From the NCBI GenBank assembly GCA_946545765.1, contig CAMNNS010000044.1, forward strand, positions 1 through 10,903: a stretch of 10,903 nucleotides of DNA, read 5' to 3'. The DNA is from an uncultured Bacteroidales bacterium (lineage in GTDB: Bacteria; Bacteroidota; Bacteroidia; Bacteroidales; UBA932). The notes under the pieces were generated by a model. That model did no database searches. It had not been told where the DNA came from and worked only from the letters and a program-made list of their open reading frames with translations. This document shows, one piece after another, positions 1-6,596 of the stretch (within the stretch, counting starts at the first letter, position 1; each line of letters begins with the position of its first letter). The position numbers and the translations under genes were made by a program.

Positions 1-362
1 AGGCAAAGTATGCCAAGCCTATCGACAAGCCAAAGAAAGGCATCTACTGCGAGGTTGAGTTCTTCGAGACTCACCGCTGCACCGAACTATTCTTCCTTTA
101 CTATTTCCGCTACACCTCACGTCCATACAATGATCAAGAACCATTGCTCAAAGACCTGAACCAATGTGTGGAGTATCGGAAGACGATAGAGTTCTTCATC
201 AAGACCAAAGGACTGCACGGTTACTTTGAACGCAATGGTGGCAGTCTCGAAAAAGCTGTGGCTAATGCCGATCGGTCTGTGGATGAAAAGTTGAAGGATG
301 GTAGAGATTATACTTACTCTGAGTTGGGAAGGTTAATGAGAGAACTGAAAGGGTTGGAATGA
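1..362 (+). CDS. Unrecognised protein, C-terminal part (5' end outside window)
   Basis: The reading frame starting at base 3 is open from the window edge to a TGA at 360-362. This gives about 119 residues with no convincing in-window start, so the gene is 5' truncated by the window. The visible part is mostly helical in character and rich in charged and aromatic residues. It has a stretch with many Phe, Tyr and Cys (YCEVEFF, LFFLYYF), then KGLHGYFERNGGSLE, and ends DYTYSELGRLMRELKGLE. I do not recognise the family. A faint look of RteC-like regulators from Bacteroides conjugative transposons (EFF...YY...F...YF.R.G..LE) is too weak to name it. G+C is about 45% by hand count, with GAC, TTC and CTG codons, unlike the AT-rich genes that follow. 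This suggests a different origin, perhaps mobile DNA. It converges on the methyltransferase with a 46-bp gap. Confidence 0.6.
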   Translation, partial: AKYAKPIDKPKKGIYCEVEFFETHRCTELFFLYYFRYTSRPYNDQEPLLKDLNQCVEYRKTIEFFIKTKGLHGYFERNGGSLEKAVANADRSVDEKLKDGRDYTYSELGRLMRELKGLE

Positions 363-408
363 TAACATATTAGATGAAATTAAGTAATGCTATCGGGGTG
401 TAGATTTT

Positions 409-1419
409 TTATCTCTCTAATCGAGTGAAAACACTTAGTGGTATAACTTTGTCAAATTTATCTTTTAAAACCAATTCGCCCGAAGTATAAACCTCCTTTG
501 TCTCTTTGGCATTACTATTAAATCCTAACGCTTTCTTAAGAAGAGTTTCTGCAAGTAGTGCAGAATAACCGTTTGAATATAAGTTGAGTACAACGAATGC
601 ATCTTTCTTTGCTACAATTTTTTCACACTCAGAAAGCATTTCAAAAATTAACTCATCTAATTTCCACCTTTCGCCATCGGGACCATGACCATACGCAGGT
701 GGGTCTAAAATAATTCCATTATAAGAGTTCCCCCTCCTTATCTCTCTTTTAACAAATTTTAGGGCATCATCTATTATCCATCTAATGTTATCTAACCCAC
801 TATTTGTCATGTTTTCTTTCCCCCAATTAACTACCTGTTTAACAGAATCTACATGTGTCACATCACCACCCGAACATTTTGCCGCAAGTGTAGCCGCACC
901 TGTATAAGCAAAAAGGTTTAAGATTTTAGGAGCAGTATCTATTCTATTTTTTATCTCTTTTGTTTTTGAATAAATCCACTCCCAATTAGGAGCTTGTTCG
1001 GGAAAAACTCCAATATGCTTAAAGGCAGTTAGTCCTAATTTTAATTTAAAATATAACTTATCGCGATACGAATCTTCCTCCCCATGACCATGACGCTTTA
1101 AACTCCATTCTTGGGCTTTATAATCTTTCCCCTTATACTCAATAAACCAATTATCAGACATTTTTTTTAACCTTTCCCAACTACCGCTCTCTTCTTTACC
1201 TGCTTTCCCAAATCCTGCCCCGGGCTTAAAAAATACATGAGCAAGCTTGTCCCACTCTTTATCAGACAAACTTTTACTCCACATTGCTTTAGGTTCAGGC
1301 CTTGCAAGATAATACTCTCCAAACCTCTCTAACTTATAGCCATCACCTGAGTCTATTATCTCATAATCTTCCCACTCTAATGGGGCTTCTATTAAAATAT
1401 GTTTATTTATACTATTCAT
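409..1419 (-). CDS. Class I SAM-dependent methyltransferase, RlmI/RlmK-like (probable 23S rRNA methyltransferase)
   Basis: Probable S-adenosylmethionine-dependent RNA methyltransferase, cytosolic, of the family that includes E. coli RlmI and the RlmK half of RlmKL (Methyltrans_SAM). Counted in the 336-residue product, the SAM-binding motif I LNLFAYTGAAT lies at about 168-178. The acidic ribose-binding HVDS is at about 189-192, the DDALKF adenine-binding region at about 217-222, and the catalytic DPPAYG motif at about 239-244. The N-terminal part (EWEDYEIIDSG, then YLARPEPKAMW) is characteristic of the Bacteroidota members. The frame is open back to an ATG at 1473, but the 18 extra residues (MFANRVFILFLFF...) look like noise, and a candidate minus-strand -7 box overlaps that ATG. 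I therefore place the start at 1419. The exact rRNA target base cannot be told. It is divergent from pgk. Confidence 0.85.
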   Translation of the reverse strand: MNSINKHILIEAPLEWEDYEIIDSGDGYKLERFGEYYLARPEPKAMWSKSLSDKEWDKLAHVFFKPGAGFGKAGKEESGSWERLKKMSDNWFIEYKGKDYKAQEWSLKRHGHGEEDSYRDKLYFKLKLGLTAFKHIGVFPEQAPNWEWIYSKTKEIKNRIDTAPKILNLFAYTGAATLAAKCSGGDVTHVDSVKQVVNWGKENMTNSGLDNIRWIIDDALKFVKREIRRGNSYNGIILDPPAYGHGPDGERWKLDELIFEMLSECEKIVAKKDAFVVLNLYSNGYSALLAETLLKKALGFNSNAKETKEVYTSGELVLKDKFDKVIPLSVFTRLER

Positions 1420-1462
1420 CTGCTCATCAAAGATAAAAAATAAAAACAAAATGAAGACTCTA

Positions 1463-1494
1463 TTAGCAAACATCGGTTAATTTTGATAAATTTG
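1463..1494 (+). promoter_or_regulatory. Candidate promoter of pgk
   Basis: TAAATTTG at 1487-1494 is a full match to the Bacteroidota -7 consensus TAnnTTTG. TTAG at 1463-1466, 20 bases upstream, matches three of four bases of the TTTG -33 element. Transcription would start near 1500, about 50 nt before the pgk ATG. The ends of the element belong to an inverted repeat, TTAGCAAA (1463-1470) and TTTGCTAA (1491-1498). It overlaps a mirror-image candidate promoter on the other strand. Confidence 0.42.
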
Positions 1495-1498
1495 CTAA
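1467..1498 (-). promoter_or_regulatory. Candidate promoter of the methyltransferase gene
   Basis: On the minus strand, TTAG (1498-1495) is followed after 20 bases by GATGTTTG (1474-1467), a near match to TAnnTTTG. It mirrors the pgk promoter exactly because both are built from the same 8-bp inverted repeat. Transcription would start at about 1460. That is downstream of the ATG at 1473 and upstream of the ATG at 1419, so it supports the shorter start for the methyltransferase. Confidence 0.35.
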
Positions 1499-1551
1499 CG
1501 AGTACGACCATAAAAAACTAAATAATAATAGAAACTAAAATATAACTATTT

Positions 1552-2805
1552 ATGCAACAATTTATAGACAACTATAATTTCTCGGGGAAGAGAGTTATTG
1601 CAAGGGTAGATTTTAATGTGCCTTTGGATGAAAACTTTAAAGTGACAGATGATACAAGAATAAGAGCCGCAATTCCAACTATAAAAAAGGTGATAGATGG
1701 CGGAGGAGCAATTATTTTAATGTCTCATCTCGGAAGACCTAAAGGGGTAACAGACAAGTATTCCCTTAAACACATAATTTACAAAATCGAGGAGTTGTTA
1801 CAACAAAAAATAGAATTTTGTTCAGATTGTATGAAGGCAAAAGAGCAGGTTGAAAAACTTAAATCTGGAGATGTCCTATTATTAGAGAATCTGAGATTTT
1901 ATGCAGAAGAAGAGGGTAAACCAAGAGGATTAGCAGAAGATGCAACAGATGAACAAAAGAGTGAGGCAAAAAGTAAAATTAAAGAGAGCCAAAAAACATT
2001 CACTCAAACACTTGCATCGTATGCAGATTGTTATATCAACGATGCTTTTGGAACTGCCCATAGAGCCCATGCTTCTACAGCTTTAATAGCCAAGTTCTTC
2101 CCAAATGATAAAATGTTTGGATATATTATGGAAGGTGAAATAAAAGCGATAGAAAAAGTTGTTGCTAATCCATCACATCCTGTAACTGCTATAATTGGTG
2201 GTTCAAAAGTCTCTTCTAAACTTGGTATTCTGCAAAATCTTATAAATAAAGTAGATAACATGATTATTGGTGGAGGAATGGCTTTTACTTTTATAAAAGC
2301 CAAAGGGGGGAATATTGGTAATTCTATCTGCGAAAATGACCAGATTCAAACTGCTTTAGATATCTTAAATCAAGCAGAAAAACTTGGGGTAAAAATATAT
2401 CTTCCTAAAGAGGTACTTTGCGGAGATAAATTTGATAATAATGCACAAATACAAATATGCAGTACTGATAATATCCCTGATGGATGGCAAGGAATGGATG
2501 CTGCCCCAAGCTCTATTAAAGAGTGGGAAGAGGTTATAATGAATTCTAAAACAATTCTTTGGAATGGTCCTGTGGGGGTTTTTGAAATGTCAAATTTTGC
2601 AAAAGGGACATTATCTATCGCTGATGCATTAGCAAAAAGTACACAAAACGGCTCATTTACACTTGTTGGTGGAGGAGACTCTGTGGCAGCAGTTAATCAA
2701 ATGGGATACGCTCAGAAAGTTAGTTATGTATCTACAGGCGGAGGGGCAATGTTAGAATTTTTGGAAGGCAAGGAACTCCCTGGTATAAAAGCCATTAAAG
2801 AATAG
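1552..2805 (+). CDS. pgk: Phosphoglycerate kinase
   Basis: Catalyses 1,3-bisphosphoglycerate + ADP to 3-phosphoglycerate + ATP in glycolysis, reversed in gluconeogenesis; cytosolic monomer. The 417-residue product is full length. The N-terminal substrate lobe carries RVDFNVP (18-24), HLGRPKG (59-65), ENLRF (112-116) and DAFGTAHRAHAS (164-175). The C-terminal nucleotide lobe carries GGSK (216-219), GGGMAFTF (240-247), the LWNGPVGVFE motif around 336-345 and the GGGDS loop (373-377). About 30 residues of charged sequence at 119-149 (EEEGKPRGLAEDATDEQ...) make it longer than the roughly 390-residue enterobacterial enzyme. Such an insert is usual in Bacteroidota. No Shine-Dalgarno sequence precedes the ATG, also usual there. 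It has its own promoter candidate and ends only 12 bp from the convergent thioesterase gene. Confidence 0.98.
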   Translation: MQQFIDNYNFSGKRVIARVDFNVPLDENFKVTDDTRIRAAIPTIKKVIDGGGAIILMSHLGRPKGVTDKYSLKHIIYKIEELLQQKIEFCSDCMKAKEQVEKLKSGDVLLLENLRFYAEEEGKPRGLAEDATDEQKSEAKSKIKESQKTFTQTLASYADCYINDAFGTAHRAHASTALIAKFFPNDKMFGYIMEGEIKAIEKVVANPSHPVTAIIGGSKVSSKLGILQNLINKVDNMIIGGGMAFTFIKAKGGNIGNSICENDQIQTALDILNQAEKLGVKIYLPKEVLCGDKFDNNAQIQICSTDNIPDGWQGMDAAPSSIKEWEEVIMNSKTILWNGPVGVFEMSNFAKGTLSIADALAKSTQNGSFTLVGGGDSVAAVNQMGYAQKVSYVSTGGGAMLEFLEGKELPGIKAIKE

Positions 2806-2817
2806 TTGCGTCTTATT

Positions 2818-3606
2818 TTAGATTATCTTTCTCCAAATTAATTTACAACGACAACATTCAATCTCTTGTAATGAATTTGGAGAAAGTTTGGTTATTCTAA
2901 CTTTATACTCAACCGAATCTCCCTCTTTTGGGGAACTGATATAAAATTTTAATTTATCGGGACAATGGCTCTCGGCAACATATACTATCTCAAATCTTTT
3001 GATAATATACTCTTTGTGCCACTCCATAGGGAATAGATCCAACACATGTTCTATATATCGAGCACTATTTATATGACCATTAAAATCAACATCGTTATAA
3101 TATGTGTCAATTACCCTTTTTAATTCTAAATCTTCTGTAATGGCAATTCGGCTGGGCTTTTCAATTGGTGCTGTAATAGATTCTTTTTCACCATCTTGAA
3201 TAATATATTTTTTTATTAAGCCATCTTTAATATCAAATATATTAACAGGTTCTCTACTATTCATATCCAACATCGCCCAAGTGCTTCTGCCCCACGCTAT
3301 AATATCTCCATCAGAAAGAGTTACTCTAAAATTTCTATTGGTAAAAAACATTACAGCATTCTCTACCCATGTCTCGATACTATATTTGGAATGTCTTAAA
3401 GGCAAGTCTTTTAACTCAACAGCAAATCGCGATAAAACCCAAGTTCTCCCAATTTTATTTAACTGCTCTGTACCCAATTCCCTCTCTGTTGAGTGATTAT
3501 CTGCGGAACAAAGCATCTGATTAACTAAAAAACTCAAAAAGATTTGTTTCCTAAAATTGCACTGATACTGCTCTGCCACAAAAGGATATTTACCTAATTT
3601 TTCCAT
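2818..3606 (-). CDS. Acyl-ACP thioesterase (FatA/FatB-like double hotdog)
   Basis: Hydrolyses acyl-acyl carrier protein to release free fatty acid, ending fatty-acid synthesis in the cytosol. The 262-residue length and layout fit the bacterial FatA-type family: a first hotdog domain at about 1-140 and a second at about 155-262. In the second domain the signature YNDVDFNGHINSARYIEHV (about 170-188) supplies D174, N176 and H178. The DxNxH set aligns with the catalytic Asp, Asn and His described for plant FatB. E212 in YVAESHC lies where the catalytic glutamate is expected. The plant Glu-Cys pair here reads Glu-Ser. Chain-length preference cannot be read. No clear -7 box is seen in the 161 bp upstream, so it may be read through from frr on the same strand. 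Confidence 0.92.
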   Translation of the reverse strand: MEKLGKYPFVAEQYQCNFRKQIFLSFLVNQMLCSADNHSTERELGTEQLNKIGRTWVLSRFAVELKDLPLRHSKYSIETWVENAVMFFTNRNFRVTLSDGDIIAWGRSTWAMLDMNSREPVNIFDIKDGLIKKYIIQDGEKESITAPIEKPSRIAITEDLELKRVIDTYYNDVDFNGHINSARYIEHVLDLFPMEWHKEYIIKRFEIVYVAESHCPDKLKFYISSPKEGDSVEYKVRITKLSPNSLQEIECCRCKLIWRKII

Positions 3607-3767
3607 ATACCTAAGTTAATGAAATGACACGTTGTAACATTCTATACCCCACCCTTTTTAGAGGAATATAGTAACCATTTATCTCAACCTAAAAGTTGAG
3701 AAAATCAAGATCTTATCATTTTAGATATTATATCAAGAAAAGAAAGTAAATTGCTCAATCGCTATAT
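3607..3767. other. Non-coding gap between frr and the thioesterase gene, with a 7-bp hairpin
   Basis: This 161-bp AT-rich gap holds no convincing gene. A perfect inverted repeat, TCTCAAC and GTTGAGA with a 6-base CTAAAA loop, lies at 3682-3701. It is not followed by a T-run on either strand, so it does not look like an ordinary intrinsic terminator. It could be a weak attenuator, a processing site or an operator between two same-strand genes. Confidence 0.5.
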
Positions 3768-4334
3768 CTAAACTGTCATTATCTCTTTCTCTTTGATAGA
3801 AACCATCTCGTCTATCTTTTTAGTGAAAGAATCTGTATGTTTTTGAATCTGATCTTCTGCATCTTTACAAACATCTTCTGGCAAACCGTCTTTTTTAAAT
3901 TTCTTATGTGCCTCAACTACATCTCTACGAGCATTTCTTATACTTAACTTTGCATTCTCGCCCGCAGCTTTTGCTTGTTTGCAAAGCTCCTTACGCCTAT
4001 CCTCTGTTAAAGGGGGAATATTTATTCTAACATTTTCTCCATTATTGATAGGGGTAAATCCTAAATTAGCATCCATAATTGCCTTTACAATAGCAGGAAC
4101 CATTTTTTTATCCCAAGGCTGAATAACCATACTCTTTGGGTCTGGTGCAGAGACAGATGCAACTTTTGGAATAGCAGTAGGAGTTCCATAATAATCTACC
4201 ATCACACTATTTAATATAGCGGGGTTAGCTTTTCCTGCTCTAAAGTTCTTTAGTTCGTCTTCTAAGAACATTATTGCACTCTCCATTTTCTCTTTTCCTT
4301 GAGCAATGCAATTTTTTGAATCTTGAATTTCCAT
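3768..4334 (-). CDS. frr: Ribosome recycling factor
   Basis: Together with EF-G, splits the post-termination ribosome so that subunits can be reused; essential in most bacteria. The 188-residue product has the full two-domain layout. A long helix carries the FRAGKANP loop at 31-38, followed by the small beta domain (MVDYYGTPTAIPKVASV, IQPWDK, FTPINNGENVRINIPPLTEDRR at about 93-114). The C-terminal helices carry IRNARRD (132-138), which includes the arginine that contacts 23S rRNA in the known structures. The end, SIKEKEIMTV, is typical of the Bacteroidota form. Unusually for this window, the ATG is preceded by AGGGAG seven bases upstream (4347-4342), a recognisable Shine-Dalgarno sequence. 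It has its own -7 box although it lies downstream of pyrH and the lipoprotein gene. Confidence 0.98.
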   Translation of the reverse strand: MEIQDSKNCIAQGKEKMESAIMFLEDELKNFRAGKANPAILNSVMVDYYGTPTAIPKVASVSAPDPKSMVIQPWDKKMVPAIVKAIMDANLGFTPINNGENVRINIPPLTEDRRKELCKQAKAAGENAKLSIRNARRDVVEAHKKFKKDGLPEDVCKDAEDQIQKHTDSFTKKIDEMVSIKEKEIMTV

Positions 4335-4361
4335 ATTATTTCTCCCTCTAATTTCTTAATA

Positions 4362-4369
4362 CAAATATA
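4362..4369 (-). promoter_or_regulatory. Candidate -7 promoter element of frr
   Basis: On the minus strand TATATTTG (4369-4362) is a full match to the Bacteroidota -7 consensus TAnnTTTG. It would start transcription about 20 nt before the frr ATG. No good TTTG is seen at the usual 17-23 bp upstream; the nearest TTG is 26 bp away. So frr may be transcribed both alone and from pyrH. Confidence 0.38.
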
Positions 4370-4410
4370 GCAAATTATCTACTTTATAATTTGGACAATA
4401 TATAAGCTTA

Positions 4411-4424
4411 CTTATCGCGATAAG
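4411..4424. repeat. 14-bp perfect palindrome, copy of an iterated TTATCGCGAT motif
   Basis: CTTATCGCGATAAG is a perfect 14-bp palindrome between the lipoprotein gene and frr. The inner 10-mer TTATCGCGAT recurs at 1058-1067, at 3426-3435 (read on minus) and at 8150-8159. This is the only intergenic copy and the longest perfect palindrome of the four. It has no loop, so it is not a terminator. It may be a protein-binding site or a highly iterated palindrome. Confidence 0.7.
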
Positions 4425-4442
4425 AATTAAGAATATATATAT

Positions 4443-5048
4443 CTATTTTATTAAAGTCTCATCTATAGCCTTTTGCAGCTTTCTAAATTCTTCTTCTGTA
4501 TAGTCTAAACCCAAATATGAGAGTTTCCCCTCTTTATCTATGACATAATTTCTTGGAATGCCAATTTCTGCAAAAAGATGAAAAATAGTGCTATCTCTAT
4601 CTAAGGCTACAGCAGGAAATTTCGCCCTGTCTGTTAAAGAATAATTCTTCTTTTTCATCCACTCTTCTATTACAGATGGTTCTTCGCCTCTGTTAATCAA
4701 TATTGCTACAAAATCTTCTCTATCAGCGTATCTATCAACTATCCCTTTTTTAATAACTTTAAATTCCTCTACACAATAAGGGCACCAGCTCGCCCAAAAG
4801 TTTATTAAAACAACTTTACCTTTTAAAGAACTAATTTTAGCCTCTTCACCATTTAGGTAGTTAATGTTAAACTCTGGGACAAATTCGCCAACTCTAACAT
4901 AGTTTCCGTTAGAATCCAATTGCCTTTCTATTTGTTGTACCGCCTCATCATCAATTTCTACATCTTCTTGAATATTAGCATTATTCCCACATGAAAAAAG
5001 AAACAAAACAGCTAATAAAATATTAAAGGTTATAATAATTTTTTTCAT
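4443..5048 (-). CDS. TlpA-like thioredoxin-fold lipoprotein
   Basis: Predicted envelope-anchored thiol-disulfide oxidoreductase. Residues 1-19 form a lipoprotein signal peptide ending LFLFSC, with C20 as the likely lipidated residue. The acidic linker EDVEIDDEAVQQIE (28-41) follows. The thioredoxin fold spans about 55-200: EFVPEF strand, VVLINFWASWCPYC with the redox pair C89-x-x-C92, and the cis-proline segment IGIPRNYVID with P165. FWASWCPYC and the early strand pattern fit the AhpC/TSA-Redoxin/TlpA group, which keeps periplasmic cysteines reduced or serves cytochrome maturation. Its substrate is unknown. It sits 33 bp downstream of pyrH on the same strand and is probably cotranscribed, separating pyrH from frr. 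Confidence 0.9.
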   Translation of the reverse strand: MKKIIITFNILLAVLFLFSCGNNANIQEDVEIDDEAVQQIERQLDSNGNYVRVGEFVPEFNINYLNGEEAKISSLKGKVVLINFWASWCPYCVEEFKVIKKGIVDRYADREDFVAILINRGEEPSVIEEWMKKKNYSLTDRAKFPAVALDRDSTIFHLFAEIGIPRNYVIDKEGKLSYLGLDYTEEEFRKLQKAIDETLIK

Positions 5049-5081
5049 CGATAAAATATATATTTAAAATTCTTATTTAAT

Positions 5082-5789
5082 CTATTCCTTTACAATAGTC
5101 CCAACTTTTTCCCCCTCCAATATCTTAGACAAATTGGAAGGATTAGCTATATCAAAAACTATAATAGGGAGGGAATTATCTTTACACATAGCAAAAGCGG
5201 TCTGATCCATAACTTTAAGATTATCTGCAATAGCCTTGCTAAATGTTAAAGTGTCATATTTTTTTGCAGAAGGATTTTTTACGGGATCTGAGTCATAAAC
5301 CCCATCTACTTTAGTCCCTTTTAATAACACATCTGCCTCTATCTCACATCCTCTTAAAGCCGCAGCGGAATCTGTTGTAAAAAAAGGATTTCCTGTGCCA
5401 CCTGTAAATATTGCCACTGTCCCTTTATTAAGAGTTTTTATAACCGATTCTTTAGTATAATAGCGTGCAAATGGTTCCATCTTTACAGCTGTGAAAACCT
5501 CAGCATTGGCACCCGCTTCTTTTATGAACATTGCCAAACCAATACCATTGATAACTGTTGCTAACATACCCATTTGGTCTCCTTTAACCCTGTCAAACCC
5601 TGCCTCTACCCCAGAAAGACCTCTAAAAATATTACCACCTCCTACAACAATTCCAACTTGTACCCCTTTCTTTACAACAGCGGCAATCTCTTGAGCATAA
5701 AGTTTTATCGTTTGAGGATCTAAGCCAACACCCTTACCACCACCCATTGTTTCGCCACTCAATTTTAAAAGTATTCTTCTGTATTTCAT
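5082..5789 (-). CDS. pyrH: UMP kinase
   Basis: Phosphorylates UMP to UDP with ATP in pyrimidine nucleotide synthesis. It is a cytosolic hexameric member of the amino acid kinase fold, unrelated to eukaryotic UMP/CMP kinases. The 235-residue product is full length. Visible motifs are the phosphate-binding KLSGE (9-13), GGGNIFRG (50-57), GDQMGMLAT (70-78), the UMP-contacting GGTGNPFFTTDSAA (130-143) and the ATP-site segment LLKGTKVDGVYDSDP (155-169). The start ATG gives the usual MKYRRILLKLSGE N-terminus. It heads a minus-strand run pyrH, TlpA-like lipoprotein, frr. In many bacteria pyrH and frr are directly adjacent. It is divergent from sdhC. Confidence 0.98.
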   Translation of the reverse strand: MKYRRILLKLSGETMGGGKGVGLDPQTIKLYAQEIAAVVKKGVQVGIVVGGGNIFRGLSGVEAGFDRVKGDQMGMLATVINGIGLAMFIKEAGANAEVFTAVKMEPFARYYTKESVIKTLNKGTVAIFTGGTGNPFFTTDSAAALRGCEIEADVLLKGTKVDGVYDSDPVKNPSAKKYDTLTFSKAIADNLKVMDQTAFAMCKDNSLPIIVFDIANPSNLSKILEGEKVGTIVKE

Positions 5790-5816
5790 AACACTAATAT
5801 TACTCTTTAATATTTA

Positions 5817-5850
5817 CAAACATCTAAATTAGTTAATAAATTTTAACAAA
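5817..5850 (-). promoter_or_regulatory. Candidate promoter of pyrH
   Basis: On the minus strand TTTG (5850-5847) is followed after 22 bases by GATGTTTG (5824-5817), a near match to TAnnTTTG. Transcription would begin about 20-25 nt before the pyrH ATG at 5789. The same GATGTTTG variant is the -7 candidate of the methyltransferase gene. Confidence 0.42.
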
Positions 5851-5860
5851 CCAAGATTTT

Positions 5861-5892
5861 CTTGCTTTACTCAAAAAAGAGATTTATATTTG
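5861..5892 (+). promoter_or_regulatory. Candidate promoter of sdhC
   Basis: CTTG at 5861-5864 (three of four bases of TTTG) is followed after 20 bases by TATATTTG at 5885-5892, a full match to the Bacteroidota -7 consensus TAnnTTTG. Transcription would start near 5899, about 29 nt upstream of the ATG at 5928. It lies beside the divergent pyrH promoter. Confidence 0.5.
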
Positions 5893-5927
5893 GGCAATAT
5901 TTTTTATACAATTATAGCATATAAACT

Positions 5928-6596
5928 ATGGCAAATATATTTAAATCATCAATTGGTAGAAAGCTGATAATGAGTGTCAGCGGACTCTTCTTAATTTTGT
6001 TTCTAACTATCCACGGGGTAGTAAATGGTTTATACCTTATATCCGACGATGCTTTTCAGATGGGGTGTGATTTTATGGCTCTCCCAATTGTAACCGTAAT
6101 GGTACCTGTTTTAGCACTTGGATTTTTAGTTCACATTGTTTACGCCTTTATTCTTCAGTACCAAAACTATAAAGCAAGAGGTAAAGAGAGATATGCAGTA
6201 TCAACCAAAACAGATTCAGATGGTTGGGCTTCTAAAAATATGTTTATACTTGGACTTTTTGTTATAATTGGGCTTGCTCTTCATTTAACTGATTTTTGGG
6301 CAGATATGCAATATAAAGAACTTGTATTGGGAGAGGAGGCAGAAAAGGGCCCACAACTAATTAGAGAGACTTTCTCTAATACTTATGTTTATATATTGTA
6401 TTTGATTTGGTTTGTTGTTTTATGGTTCCATTTAAATCATGGATTTTGGAGTGCATTCCAATCTATAGGATTTAGTAATGATAAATGGATTACAAGACTT
6501 AAAGTTATTGGTATTTGTTTCTCAACAATTTTAGTTTTGATATTTATTGCAGTTGCAACTAAAGGATATCTAGTTACACATTGTTGCTCTGTTTAG
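5928..6596 (+). CDS. sdhC: Succinate dehydrogenase/fumarate reductase cytochrome b subunit
   Basis: Membrane anchor that carries haem b and the quinone site of succinate:quinone oxidoreductase (complex II) in the inner membrane. The 222-residue, five-helix layout is the single-subunit type found in Bacteroidota, Wolinella and Bacillus. Hydrophobic segments lie at about 12-35, 52-77, 103-123, 150-170 and 190-211. The opening IFKSSIGRKLIMSVSGLFLILFLTIHG is typical. H29, H69, H119 and H168 each sit in a helix with spacings close to the four haem ligands of Wolinella FrdC, making them candidate ligands. H171 is an extra histidine. Normally sdhA and sdhB follow directly; here the gene stops inside the end of the convergent hemW. 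No flavoprotein or iron-sulphur gene is in the window. The name sdhC rather than frdC is by convention. Confidence 0.93.
   Translation: MANIFKSSIGRKLIMSVSGLFLILFLTIHGVVNGLYLISDDAFQMGCDFMALPIVTVMVPVLALGFLVHIVYAFILQYQNYKARGKERYAVSTKTDSDGWASKNMFILGLFVIIGLALHLTDFWADMQYKELVLGEEAEKGPQLIRETFSNTYVYILYLIWFVVLWFHLNHGFWSAFQSIGFSNDKWITRLKVIGICFSTILVLIFIAVATKGYLVTHCCSV

Noticed and set aside
1420..1473. Hydrophobic 18-residue N-terminal extension of the methyltransferase, like a signal peptide
   Set aside because: A cytosolic RNA methyltransferase needs no signal, family members begin near residue 19 of this frame, and a candidate -7 box overlaps the far ATG.
2031..2303. Open frame of 90 codons on minus inside pgk
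   Set aside because: It lies fully antisense to a certain gene, has no recognisable domain and is a codon-pattern shadow.
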